This document shows positions 24,709 through 32,917 of a stretch of 64,000 nt of DNA, piece after piece. Under the pieces are notes generated by a model. That model did not search any database and was not told where the DNA came from. It worked only from the letters and a program-made list of their open reading frames with translations. This DNA is from Cognatishimia sp. F0-27. Its GTDB lineage: Bacteria; Pseudomonadota; Alphaproteobacteria; Rhodobacterales; Rhodobacteraceae. The stretch is from NCBI RefSeq assembly GCF_020667845.1, contig NZ_JAFMPQ010000008.1, forward strand, positions 1 through 64,000. Reading direction: 5' to 3'. How positions within the stretch are numbered: position 1 is the first letter of the stretch; each line of letters opens with the position of its first letter. Position numbers and translations under genes: made by a program.

Positions 24709-26286
24709 CTAGAAATCGGTCGGTGCCCCGCCCTCTTGCTTGCGGTTTGCAACAAAGCGCTCGAGCGCCTCTCGGATCGTGCCATCCAATTCCGGCGGTT
24801 CAAAATCGGCGAGGATCGACTTGTAGATCAGATGCGCGCGCTCAGGCGTCCAGACGCCGCCCGCCGCCTCCCAGGCCTCGTAATTCTTCCAGTCCGACAG
24901 AAAGGGCTGGTAAAACGCCGTCGTGTAGCGGTCCTGCGTGTGTTGACAGCCAAAGAAATGGCCGTCCGGCCCCACGTCCCGGATCGCCTCGACTGCCAAG
25001 GCGTCTTCGGACACGTCCCACAGGTCGGGATTCATATAGCGTTGGATTTGCTGCAAAACCTCGCAATCCATGATGAATTTCTCAGGGCTGGCGATCAGAC
25101 CGCCTTCGAGCCATCCCGCCGCGTGATAGACCATGTTGGAGCCGGACTGCACTGCGGCCCAAAGGCTGTGTTCGGTCTCCCACATGGATTGCGCGTCCGG
25201 CACATTGGCCGCGCACACACCGGACGAGCGCATCGGCAACCCATAAAAGCGGGCCATTTGTCCGGTGATCTGGGTGGCGCGCATGTATTCCGGCGTGCCA
25301 AACGCAGGCGCGCCCGATTTCATGTCCACATTGGAGGTGAACGTGCCGATCACACAAGGCACCCCCGGCCTGATGATTTGCGCCAGCACCACCGCCGCCA
25401 GCCCCTCTGCAAGGCTCTGCGCAACAGCGCCGGCCATGGTGACCGGGGCCATCGCACCGGCAAGCGTGAAAGGCGTGACGACAAGACCCTGCCCGCGCCG
25501 CGCCAACCGCATCCAGCCATCAAGCATCGGATGGTCATGCTTGAGCGGAGAGGTCGAATTGATGTTCGTATACATGTGCGGCTGCGCCTCGAATTCATCA
25601 TTCGAAACACCGGCGGCGATGCGCACCATCTCCATCACATCCTCGACCCGCTCGGCCCCCAGAGAGTAGGCGTGCGGCACCTTGTCCGTCAGCACCAGCT
25701 TGTCGAATGTCGCGTCGAGATGACGAATGCTGGCATGCACGTCGACCGGCTCGACCGGGTAACCGCCGGCGAAATGGATACAGTTGAAATACTGCGTGAG
25801 CTTCAACAGGTTCTGAAACATCGCCCGCGTGCCGGTCACCTTCTTGCCGATTTCCATGTCCCAGTAATTCGGGGGCGACGACACGTTGCCGAACAACAGA
25901 TGCCCGTCTCCGACGGTGATCCTGCGCTCCGGATTGCGTGGCGTGATCGTGAAGGAAGACGGGGCCATCCCGACATACTCCATGACCATGTCACGCCCCA
26001 TGCGGACGTTGTCTCCGGTCACGGTACAGCCGGCCTTGCGCAGGACAGACAAGGCGTCGGGGTTGAGAAACTCGATCCCGATTTCTTCAAGAATGCGCAT
26101 GGCCGCGTCATGCAGGCGCGCGACACCGTCCGCGCTGAGCGGTTCGGTGGGCTGGTCCCGATTGATCGGTGGGTCCCACGGCATCTGTTCGATGACGGCA
26201 CCGCCACGGCGCTCTGCCAATCCGGCGCGACCACCGCCGCGCTTGCGGCGGCTCGGGCTGCGGGTGGGGCTCAAGCTTTCGGTCAT
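24709..26286 (-). CDS. MttB-family (trimethylamine methyltransferase-like) protein
   Basis: A 525-residue protein of the MttB superfamily, starting at the ATG at 26286 (MTESLSPTRSPSRRKRGG). Segments such as RILEEIGIEFLNPDALSVLR, AGGYPVEPVDVHASIRHLD, INSTSPLKHDHPMLDGWMRL and MYTNINSTSP are typical. No amber codon interrupts it, so it belongs to the non-pyrrolysine group. Characterised members of that group demethylate quaternary amines such as glycine betaine with a corrinoid protein. No corrinoid-binding protein or other methyl-transfer gene is adjacent, so the substrate is open. It lies 87 bases downstream of the HAD phosphatase gene, in the same direction. Confidence 0.88.
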   Translation of the reverse strand: MTESLSPTRSPSRRKRGGGRAGLAERRGGAVIEQMPWDPPINRDQPTEPLSADGVARLHDAAMRILEEIGIEFLNPDALSVLRKAGCTVTGDNVRMGRDMVMEYVGMAPSSFTITPRNPERRITVGDGHLLFGNVSSPPNYWDMEIGKKVTGTRAMFQNLLKLTQYFNCIHFAGGYPVEPVDVHASIRHLDATFDKLVLTDKVPHAYSLGAERVEDVMEMVRIAAGVSNDEFEAQPHMYTNINSTSPLKHDHPMLDGWMRLARRGQGLVVTPFTLAGAMAPVTMAGAVAQSLAEGLAAVVLAQIIRPGVPCVIGTFTSNVDMKSGAPAFGTPEYMRATQITGQMARFYGLPMRSSGVCAANVPDAQSMWETEHSLWAAVQSGSNMVYHAAGWLEGGLIASPEKFIMDCEVLQQIQRYMNPDLWDVSEDALAVEAIRDVGPDGHFFGCQHTQDRYTTAFYQPFLSDWKNYEAWEAAGGVWTPERAHLIYKSILADFEPPELDGTIREALERFVANRKQEGGAPTDF

Positions 26287-26373
26287 CACGCGCTCCTGAT
26301 CTCGGCTCTGCGGATCAGCAGACACGCCACGCCTTGGAACTGCCTGCCCGATTGCGACGTGATGCGTCGTTTT

Positions 26374-27093
26374 TCAGGTCCGGACCGACACGCCCGTTGG
26401 CGCGACGCGCAACAACCAGCGCGGCAAATGTCCGATATCGGGCAGCACCACGTCGGCCATGGGGGACAGCGTCTCATGCCCGGCCAGCCCGGTGAGCACC
26501 CCGACCGTGCGCATCCCCGCCGCGCGCCCGGCCCTGAGATCGTGCAAGCTGTCGCCCACCATCACGATGCGCGCAGGCGCGATGGCCATGGCCTCGGCGA
26601 AGGCCAGCAACGGGCCGGGCTCCGGCTTCGCGCCATGGCCGCTGTCAAAGCCGGCGATGAAATCAAAGCACTGCTCCACACCGGCCGCACGCAAATGAGC
26701 CCGGGCCGGCTGTTCGGCATCGTTGGTCGCGACGCCCAGCCGCAAACCGCGTGCCTTCAGATCACTCAGAAACGGCAACAGTGGCACGGCTTCGCGCTGG
26801 GGCGCTCGGGCCGCTTCCTCGTTGAGCAGGGCGATCAATTGCCCGGCGTCGAAACCGGGCAAGGACGGGGACAAGGCGGCGGCGATCTCCGCCGGTGTTC
26901 CCGCGATCACGATACTGTCGCGGGCAAAGCGCCTTTCCCGATAGGAAAACCCGACGCTTGCACCAAGCCGCTCCGCGCGATCCGGATCGCCCCGCGACAG
27001 CCGTTCCAGAAAGGCCGCGGCCCAGGCTTCCCAGGTGGCGGCAAAGTCGAAAAGCGTTCCGTCCTTGTCAAAGATCACCGCGTCAACGGTCAT
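26374..27093 (-). CDS. HAD-superfamily hydrolase, phosphoglycolate-phosphatase-like
   Basis: A 239-residue HAD phosphatase. Motif I is VIFDKDGTLFDF near the N-terminus, with the catalytic aspartates in DKDGT. A cap domain follows, motif II is LRLGVATNDAEQPARAHLRA, and motif IV is IVMVGDSLHDLRAGRAAGM. The substrate is not predictable from sequence. The start ATG at 27093 overlaps the DUF3572 stop by four bases; an ATG two codons upstream is possible. Confidence 0.9.
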   Translation of the reverse strand: MTVDAVIFDKDGTLFDFAATWEAWAAAFLERLSRGDPDRAERLGASVGFSYRERRFARDSIVIAGTPAEIAAALSPSLPGFDAGQLIALLNEEAARAPQREAVPLLPFLSDLKARGLRLGVATNDAEQPARAHLRAAGVEQCFDFIAGFDSGHGAKPEPGPLLAFAEAMAIAPARIVMVGDSLHDLRAGRAAGMRTVGVLTGLAGHETLSPMADVVLPDIGHLPRWLLRVAPTGVSVRT

Positions 27094-27371
27094 GTCCAAT
27101 GCACCTGCCCTCCACCAGGCAACAGTGCACGCGCCGCCATGGGCTGGTCCGGTGCAAGCCCCGTCTCATCGCAGAAGGCGACGATCCATTTGTCATCCAT
27201 CAAGAGAAAATCGAGCACAGACCCTTGAAAGACCGGGTCCTGCAAATTCGCGCGGAAGTCGTCTTCCGACGCGCCCGTGGCCCCCATGAACACGGGCAGC
27301 AGTTCGTCATTCGAAGCCAGCCATGCGACGGCCTGCAAGCCGATCGTCTCGGCGGATTCCTGCGAAAGCAT
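27090..27371 (-). CDS. DUF3572 family protein
   Basis: A 93-residue soluble protein (ETIGLQAVAWLASNDELLPV, SVLDFLLMDDKWIVAFCDET), matching the small alphaproteobacterial DUF3572 family of unknown function. The family is often found next to pleD-like genes, as here, where it is divergent from the GGDEF gene starting at 27489. It is translationally coupled to the HAD gene. Confidence 0.85.
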   Translation of the reverse strand: MLSQESAETIGLQAVAWLASNDELLPVFMGATGASEDDFRANLQDPVFQGSVLDFLLMDDKWIVAFCDETGLAPDQPMAARALLPGGGQVHWT

Positions 27372-27488
27372 CTATTTTTTACCAATCTCGAAAGGGTTTG
27401 TTAACCTGGATGGATCAAAGCTGAAACACCACGAAGAGACAAGTCATTGGCAAGCCCAATGACTGACCCAAACAGGGACAGATCACGC

Positions 27489-28952
27489 ATGACAGCCCGA
27501 ATTCTGATTGTTGATGCGGTGCCGACAAACCGGATCGTGCTGCGTGTGAAACTGGCCTCGGCTTTTTACGAGGTAACCCTCGCAAGCTCCGGAGAAAGCG
27601 CCATAAAGGCGCTGACGCGCCAGCGCCCCGATCTTGTCATTACCGCATCCGAGCTTCCGGACATGACCGGTCAGGCGCTTTGCGGCCGCATTCGCGCGCA
27701 CAGCTTCGGCGCGTATCTTCCGGTCATCCTGCTGCAGGCCAATGCAAGCCCGTCCGAAAGGCTGGCCGCGCTGGCCGCGGGGGCGGATGATGTTATGCAA
27801 AGCCCGGTCGACGACCTCGTGATGCTTGCGCGTCTGCGGTCGCTCTTGCGCGCGCGGGATGCAGAAACGGAGTTGCGCCTGCGCGAGGATACCCGTCGCG
27901 CGCTGGGGCTCGCAGAGGCATCGGCCGGGTTCGAGCGCCCCGCCAATGTCGCGCTGATCCCCTGTGGCGCCGGGCGGGCTGCGGCCGAGGATCTGCAGGA
28001 CGCGCTGGGCCATTGCCTGTCCGACCGGCTTCGCGTGGTGTCTCCGGAGGGGGTGTTGAGCGGCAATCAGCGTCCACCCGACGTGGCGGTCTTGCTGGAA
28101 GCCCGGCAGAGCGAAGGCACCGGTCTGGCGCTATTGCCGCAATTGCGGGCTGGTGGGGCGACGCGGCACATGTCGATCATCTACGTGGCCCATCCCTACC
28201 AACGGCACGAGGCCGCCACGGCGCTGGACCTTGGTGCGAATGATCTCTTGTCGAATGGCCCCGACCCACAGGAACTGGCCTTGCGCATCCGCAAGCAGGT
28301 GGCCCGCAAGCGCACTGCCGACCGTTTGCGCGAAGACATGCGCGACGGCTTGCGTGCCGCGGTCATCGATCCGCTCACCGGGCTCTACAACCGTCGCTAC
28401 GCGGTGCCTCACATGACCCGCATCGCCGAGCAGAGCGAGATGCGCAAACGCCCCTTCGCGTTGCTGCTTGCCGATCTCGACCACTTCAAGAGCATCAACG
28501 ACAAATTCGGACATGCGACGGGGGACGCCGTGCTGCGCGGAGTCGCAGAAATGCTGTGCAACAACCTGCGTGCCGCAGATCTGGTGGCGCGGTATGGCGG
28601 CGAGGAATTCCTCGTGGTCATGCCGGACACCGGTCGCGAAGCCGCGCAGGCCACGGCGGAGCGGCTCTGCCGGACCCTGAACGCGGAACCCTTGAAGCTG
28701 GAGGACGGGCGGAGCATTCCGATCTCCATCAGTCTGGGCGTGGCAGTCGCCCATCCCGGGCGCGAATTCGGCCCCGAGGCCCTCGTGGAATCGGCCGATC
28801 AGGCACTTTATGCCGCCAAGGATCTGGGCCGCAACACCGTGGTGATGGCCGATCGGCTCATTCCAGATGCCACGGCAAAAGCAAAAGCCGTCACCTATGA
28901 GCCCCGCGAGAAGATGTTCAGTGCACCGCGCTCTATGCGCGGGGCGTCATAA
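27489..28952 (+). CDS. pleD: PleD-like REC-REC-GGDEF diguanylate cyclase
   Basis: A 487-residue protein with two receiver domains (about 1-120 and 152-275) and a GGDEF domain (about 285-455), the PleD architecture. The cyclase motif is GGEEF (370-374) with I-site RAAD (361-364), so activity and product inhibition look intact. The first receiver lacks every phosphorylation residue: the acidic pair is D9-A10, the phospho-accepting position is A53 (DLVITASELPDM), and the conserved lysine position reads QSP instead of TKP (S105). Phosphorylation control as in Caulobacter PleD is therefore unlikely. The start ATG at 27489 gives MTARILIVDA; an earlier in-frame ATG adds a poor leader. Confidence 0.92.
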   Translation: MTARILIVDAVPTNRIVLRVKLASAFYEVTLASSGESAIKALTRQRPDLVITASELPDMTGQALCGRIRAHSFGAYLPVILLQANASPSERLAALAAGADDVMQSPVDDLVMLARLRSLLRARDAETELRLREDTRRALGLAEASAGFERPANVALIPCGAGRAAAEDLQDALGHCLSDRLRVVSPEGVLSGNQRPPDVAVLLEARQSEGTGLALLPQLRAGGATRHMSIIYVAHPYQRHEAATALDLGANDLLSNGPDPQELALRIRKQVARKRTADRLREDMRDGLRAAVIDPLTGLYNRRYAVPHMTRIAEQSEMRKRPFALLLADLDHFKSINDKFGHATGDAVLRGVAEMLCNNLRAADLVARYGGEEFLVVMPDTGREAAQATAERLCRTLNAEPLKLEDGRSIPISISLGVAVAHPGREFGPEALVESADQALYAAKDLGRNTVVMADRLIPDATAKAKAVTYEPREKMFSAPRSMRGAS

Positions 28953-29222
28953 CGGGACGCAGCCTCGCGTCCGTCGGCTTGCCTGACGACAGGCGCGGGG
29001 CGCGTCCCTGTGCCGCTTATCACCCCCGCGTAGCACGCGCCCACGGCCCCACCAAACAGATTTCCGCAAGGCGCGGCGCGCTCCCGCGTTTCCAGCCCGC
29101 GGCAGCGCAACAAGCAGCGTATCGCGCCGTCCGTCGCGCGGCACATGACGCGGTCCGCCGCGAAGCGCGCTATTCAGATCGTCGCGAAGCGTTTCATGCA
29201 GACCGAGGCACGGCTGCGCCGC

Positions 29223-29744
29223 TCACCGCTCGTCCGCGGCACGGTCCCGGTGCTTGCCGAACCGGGAAATCTCCTGTTCGAGCCTGTCGGCGAAGGCCTT
29301 GCGCTCTTCGGAACTCAGCCCCGCCAGATATTGCGCAAGCGCCTCCTGTCCCTTGCGACGACGGTCCTCACCACGGGCAGACTGGCGGTCCAGCACGACG
29401 CGCAGCGGATCCGGGTCGAATGGGTCCGCCCGCAACGTTGTCAAAGCGTCGCGGTAATCCTCAAGGATCCCCGCACGCCGCTCCGTCCGGGTCTCGCGGT
29501 CCTCGACCAGAAAGTTGCGCCGCAACGAGCGCCGCAAGTCGTCGCGCTGCGTTTCGGTCAGGGCGCGGGTATAGGGCGCCACCGGGTCACGGGCATCCCG
29601 CGGGCCGATACCCGGCCCCCCTCGCACAAGAAAGCCCGCGACCGCGCCCAGAATGAGCAGGTTCAGAGCAAGCGAGCCGATCAGGAGGTAGCGCGTCCAA
29701 CGCCGGACTGCGCGGGGCGGCGTGTCATTCCCAGACATGTGCAT
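29223..29744 (-). CDS. CpxP/CnrX-like periplasmic sensor, membrane anchored
   Basis: A 173-residue protein with an N-terminal membrane anchor (YLLIGSLALNLLILGAVAGF) and a periplasmic all-helical part with the hallmark LTETQRDDLRRSLRRNF and ALAQYLAGLSSEERKAFADR. These resemble the CpxP/ZraP/CnrX heavy-metal-sensor fold. The metal-ligand histidines and methionines of CnrX are not present: the only histidines are at the extreme N-terminus and in GKHRDR near the end. So it may sense something other than metal. Its ATG at 29744 overlaps the stop of the preceding gene (TGATG). It is the last gene of the ECF sigma operon. Confidence 0.75.
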   Translation of the reverse strand: MHMSGNDTPPRAVRRWTRYLLIGSLALNLLILGAVAGFLVRGGPGIGPRDARDPVAPYTRALTETQRDDLRRSLRRNFLVEDRETRTERRAGILEDYRDALTTLRADPFDPDPLRVVLDRQSARGEDRRRKGQEALAQYLAGLSSEERKAFADRLEQEISRFGKHRDRAADER

Positions 29745-30124
29745 CACTCCCAAACCGCCAGATCATATCCGGAAAGCGGGTCGAACCCCAGTCCCGCGCT
29801 GCTCAGCTCGTCGCCAGAGAGCCAGCTTGCCGCGGCTTCCGGCGGCGCGATACCGATCCAGAGCCCCGCCACCGAGGCGGCAGCCAACCCTGCCAGCGAC
29901 GGCGCGCCGCCCAGCGCCTCCAGCATACCGCGCCACCATGGTGGCTGGCTGCGCACCGCGTCCCTGTTGCGCCGCTCAGCCTGCACCGCCGCACCATCCG
30001 CTTCGATCCGCGCCAACAGATCCCGCGCGGGCTCCGGGGGCGTTGCCCGCGCTTCGGCAAGAAGCGCATCAAGCCCGCCAGTCCCGGAACCGGGTCGCTG
30101 TGTATCATGCTTGGGATCAGTCAT
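29744..30124 (-). CDS. Small single-span membrane protein, candidate anti-sigma factor
   Basis: A 126-residue protein starting at the ATG at 30124 (MTDPKHDTQRPGSG), which overlaps the end of the sigma factor gene by eight bases. A cytosolic helical half (LDALLAEARATPPEPARDLL, RIEADGAAVQAE) is followed by one hydrophobic segment (about 77-95, SLAGLAAASVAGLWIGIA) and a short periplasmic tail. I recognise no named family. Position between an ECF sigma factor and a CnrX-like sensor, and its topology, suggest a CnrY-like anti-sigma factor; that is inference. Confidence 0.7.
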   Translation of the reverse strand: MTDPKHDTQRPGSGTGGLDALLAEARATPPEPARDLLARIEADGAAVQAERRNRDAVRSQPPWWRGMLEALGGAPSLAGLAAASVAGLWIGIAPPEAAASWLSGDELSSAGLGFDPLSGYDLAVWE

Positions 30125-30704
30125 CGTCCTCATACCCCAGTTCGGCGCGCCGACCGGCAAGAAGTGCCTCCAGCGCGCGCTTGCCTCGTGCCGTCAGACT
30201 TTCGACAGCACGTGGGCCAATGTCCATGATCTGCGCAATCTCGGGATTGGAGAGCCCCTCGATATGGCGCAGGATGACGGCTTGTCTCTGCCGGTCAGGC
30301 AGGCGCATCAACGCGTCCTGCAGCGCGTCCGTGCGCGCCCGGCTCTGCAGTGCCGCGACGGCGGACGGCGCGTCCGACACAGGCTCGGGCACGTCGTCGA
30401 GCGCCGGACCGCCGCGACGCTTGCGCAAACGGTCGATACACAGGTTGGACGTCACACGAAAAAGCCAGGTTGAGGCTTTCGCCGCACCCGGCTCCCAGCT
30501 TTCCGCGGCGTGCCACAGACGAAGCATCGCGTCTTGGGTGACGTCCTCAGCCTCGGCGGAATCCCCTCCGAGCATCCGCATGGCATGCGCATAGATTCGC
30601 GGAGCAAGACGCGCCGTCAGCGCCCGTGCCGCAACCGGATCGCCGGCCGCATAGGCTGCGATGAGCCTGTCTTCTTCCGTTTGAGCCATGGCGTCGAATG
30701 CCAT
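30117..30704 (-). CDS. ECF-type RNA polymerase sigma factor
   Basis: A 195-residue sigma-70 family protein of extracytoplasmic-function type. Region 2 shows AEDVTQDAMLRLWHAAESW and STWLFRVTSNLCIDRLRKRR. Region 4 shows LPDRQRQAVILRHIEGLSNP with the helix-turn-helix EIAQIMDIGPRAVESLTARG. The ATG at 30704 is preceded by GGAAGGA at ten bases; a second ATG at 30689 has no such site. Downstream genes overlap it, and an EF-hand protein gene lies 124 bases upstream in the same direction. Targets cannot be told from this window. Confidence 0.93.
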   Translation of the reverse strand: MAFDAMAQTEEDRLIAAYAAGDPVAARALTARLAPRIYAHAMRMLGGDSAEAEDVTQDAMLRLWHAAESWEPGAAKASTWLFRVTSNLCIDRLRKRRGGPALDDVPEPVSDAPSAVAALQSRARTDALQDALMRLPDRQRQAVILRHIEGLSNPEIAQIMDIGPRAVESLTARGKRALEALLAGRRAELGYEDDD

Positions 30705-30828
30705 CCCGTATCAGTCCTTCCGCGCTACAGAACCGCGCGCTTCAGCGCAACGCCCGGGGTCGCGTCTGTCGCATGGCCCGATGAGCACCCGCCCCCCGCG
30801 CCATACGTTTTTTGATCGTCGCCCCGCG

Positions 30829-31371
30829 TCAGTCGGCGGGCATCCACCACGGCGCGCCATGGCCGCGCCCCTTGTGGTCGCCGCGGCGTCCTTCACCGCG
30901 CCGTTCGCGCATGTGGTCCCCCGCTGCTTCAAGCTCGGCTTTCGTCACAGCGCCATCGTCATCAGCATCGAGCCGCTCGAACATCCGCATCGGGAGCGCG
31001 CCGGCCTCTTCGACGCTGAGCGTGCCATTGTCGTCCGAGTCCAGCCGCTCGATCATGCGCTCGGCCCCACGGGCCGCACGGCGGCTGGCCCGCTCTTCGC
31101 GCTGGGCTTCCATGAATGCCACGATCTCTTCCACGGTCAGCGCGCCATCGCCATCCGCATCGGCCTCGGCAAACCGGGCATCGCGTGCGGCATTCATTTC
31201 GTCCAAAGTCACACTGCCGTCTGAATTTGCGTCAAAGCGTTCAAACATCGCCGCGCCGCGCTCTCCTTGACCACCCCGTTCCCGACCATGGGCATCCGCG
31301 GGAAGCGTCGTTGCAGCCATGAGCGTTGCGGTGATCAGAGCGAACCCGCCAATATATCCTGCCTTAGTCAT
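30829..31371 (-). CDS. Exported EF-hand calcium-binding protein
   Basis: A 180-residue protein with a signal peptide (MTKAGYIGGFALITATLMAA to PADA) and four canonical EF-hand loops: residues 47-58 (DANSDGSVTLDE), 71-82 (DADGDGALTVEE), 111-122 (DSDDNGTLSVEE) and 135-146 (DADDDGAVTKAE). All four keep acidic residues at positions 1, 3, 5 and 12 or close substitutes, so calcium binding is likely. The C-terminus is rich in Arg, Gly and His. It lies directly upstream of the ECF sigma operon, suggesting a link to envelope calcium or metal status. The frame is open much further upstream, but only the start at 31371 gives a signal peptide. Confidence 0.9.
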   Translation of the reverse strand: MTKAGYIGGFALITATLMAATTLPADAHGRERGGQGERGAAMFERFDANSDGSVTLDEMNAARDARFAEADADGDGALTVEEIVAFMEAQREERASRRAARGAERMIERLDSDDNGTLSVEEAGALPMRMFERLDADDDGAVTKAELEAAGDHMRERRGEGRRGDHKGRGHGAPWWMPAD

Positions 31372-31588
31372 CGCGTGTCTCCTTCTGAGGTCTGTCGCGT
31401 TTCGATCCACCCATCCCGGGCGTCTCTGTGATCTTTCACGCAGCAGCGCGGGCGTCCCGTCGCAGAAATCGAAAAAAATCGTCTTGAGCCTCACGCGCCC
31501 GTGATTTGCGACATCCAGACGCAAGGACAGTTTGCGTCCTTCATAAACGCCACCAGCGGCATCATTTTGCGCCACGAAGCGAGGTTCC
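31372..31588. promoter_or_regulatory. Divergent promoter region (EF-hand protein / DUF983)
   Basis: A 217-base gap between divergent genes must hold both promoters. AT-richer tracts occur around 31460-31490 (GAAAAAAATCG). No exact operator is recognised. Confidence 0.4.
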
Positions 31589-32050
31589 ATGACACAGAAT
31601 TCATACATCGAGCCGCCCGATACCGACCGGGTCGAGGCGGCACAGACAGCCGACAATGCCGATCCTGCGGAAACAGGCACCGACACCGGCCGCTCCCTGA
31701 AAACCGCCCTGTGGCGCGGGTGGCGCCGCCGTTGCCCGCAATGCGGCTCTGGCGCGATGCTGTCGAGCTATCTCAAGGTGCGGGATCACTGCCCGGTATG
31801 CCGCGAGGATCTGAGCCACCAAAGGGCGGATGACGGCCCCGCCTATCTGACAATTCTGATCGTCGGCCACCTCATGGCACCGGCGTTGCATGTGGCATTC
31901 ACCACATTCCGACCGGACCCTCTGGTGCTTTTCACCATCTTCGCGGTTGGATGTGTCGCCCTGTCGCTCTACCTTTTGCCACGATTGAAGGGCATGGTTG
32001 TCGCGTTCCAGTGGGCACGCGGGATGCATGGCTTCTCTCCTTCGCAGTGA
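31589..32050 (+). CDS. DUF983 family protein
   Basis: A 153-residue protein with the cysteine motif CPQCGSG...CPVCRED (two CxxC, a likely zinc knuckle) followed by two hydrophobic segments (AYLTILIVGHLMAPALHVAF, LFTIFAVGCVALSLYLLPRL). This is the DUF983 pattern; function is unknown. An acidic, low-complexity N-terminus of about 35 residues precedes it. The Nudix gene starts 62 bases downstream in the same direction. Confidence 0.88.
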   Translation: MTQNSYIEPPDTDRVEAAQTADNADPAETGTDTGRSLKTALWRGWRRRCPQCGSGAMLSSYLKVRDHCPVCREDLSHQRADDGPAYLTILIVGHLMAPALHVAFTTFRPDPLVLFTIFAVGCVALSLYLLPRLKGMVVAFQWARGMHGFSPSQ

Positions 32051-32093
32051 CACGCCCGCCCCGTGCCGGCAAGCGTCACAAAATCGCGCGGAC

Positions 32094-32102
32094 AAGGAAG
32101 GA
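32094..32102 (+). promoter_or_regulatory. Ribosome-binding site deciding a GTG start (Nudix gene)
   Basis: AAGGAAGGA, nine bases before the GTG at 32112. The earlier in-frame ATG at 32028 lies inside the DUF983 gene and would add residues unlike the family. Confidence 0.6.
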
Positions 32103-32111
32103 CTCACAGAC

Positions 32112-32828
32112 GTGCAATCAGGCGCCCCCGCTCCGGTGATCGACAAGACCGCCATCCGGCATGCATCCACAGTCATCGCGTTGCGCGACAGGACCACCCG
32201 GCCAAGGGTTCTGATGGGGCAACGCGGTGCCCGAGCCGCCTTCATGCCCAACAAGTTCGTGTTTCCGGGCGGCGCCGTCGATGCAGAGGACGCCCGTGTT
32301 CCGCTCGCCCGCCCGGTCAGCCCGCTGTGTGAGGCGCGCCTCGCAGAGGATGCGCCCTCCGGGATTGCCCACGCGCTGAGTGTCGCCGCAATCCGCGAAC
32401 TCTTTGAGGAAACCGGCCAGATCCTTGGGCTTCCCGGGCCATGGCCCGATGCCGTCCCCACCGGCTGGATGGATTTTGCCGGTTCCGGCCACCGGCCCTC
32501 TGCGGAGCCGCTGCAATTCGTATTTCGGGCGATCACGCCGCCGGGACGTCCACGCCGCTTTGATGCGCGGTTCTTTCTCGTTGACGCGGACGCGTTTGCC
32601 TCCGATCCTGATGATTTTTCAGGCGCGGAAGATGAACTGAGCCATTTGCAGTGGATCCCGCTCGACGAGGTGCGTAGTTTCGACATGCCATTCATCACAC
32701 AAGTTGTGCTGGCCGAGGTCGAAGCGCGCACCACCGACAACAGTCCGCCAGCCTCCGTGCCGTTTTTCCGCAATGACGACGAGGAAAGCCTGTTCCTGCG
32801 CCTGCATGGGCGTCCGATGCCCGAGTGA
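32112..32828 (+). CDS. Nudix hydrolase
   Basis: A 238-residue Nudix-family pyrophosphohydrolase. The Nudix box is partly visible as AAIRELFEETGQILG (RExxEExG core), preceded by NKFVFPGGAVDAED. The stretch between these motifs is longer than in small Nudix enzymes, as in RNA-decapping/NUDT19-like members. The substrate is not predictable. GTG at 32112 is chosen as the start for its Shine-Dalgarno site. It is probably co-transcribed with the DUF983 gene. Confidence 0.88.
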   Translation: MQSGAPAPVIDKTAIRHASTVIALRDRTTRPRVLMGQRGARAAFMPNKFVFPGGAVDAEDARVPLARPVSPLCEARLAEDAPSGIAHALSVAAIRELFEETGQILGLPGPWPDAVPTGWMDFAGSGHRPSAEPLQFVFRAITPPGRPRRFDARFFLVDADAFASDPDDFSGAEDELSHLQWIPLDEVRSFDMPFITQVVLAEVEARTTDNSPPASVPFFRNDDEESLFLRLHGRPMPE

Positions 32829-32917
32829 CGCGACCATGTTCCGCGCGCCTGCTTCGCCACAGCCCATCGGTTTTCCATTGCTTGCTCCGGACGCGCTGAA
32901 CGCATAGCTATCGGCCC

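Noticed and set aside
24700-27228. 842-codon plus-strand frame
   Set aside because: Antisense to the MttB-like, HAD and DUF3572 genes, all of which have clear motifs.
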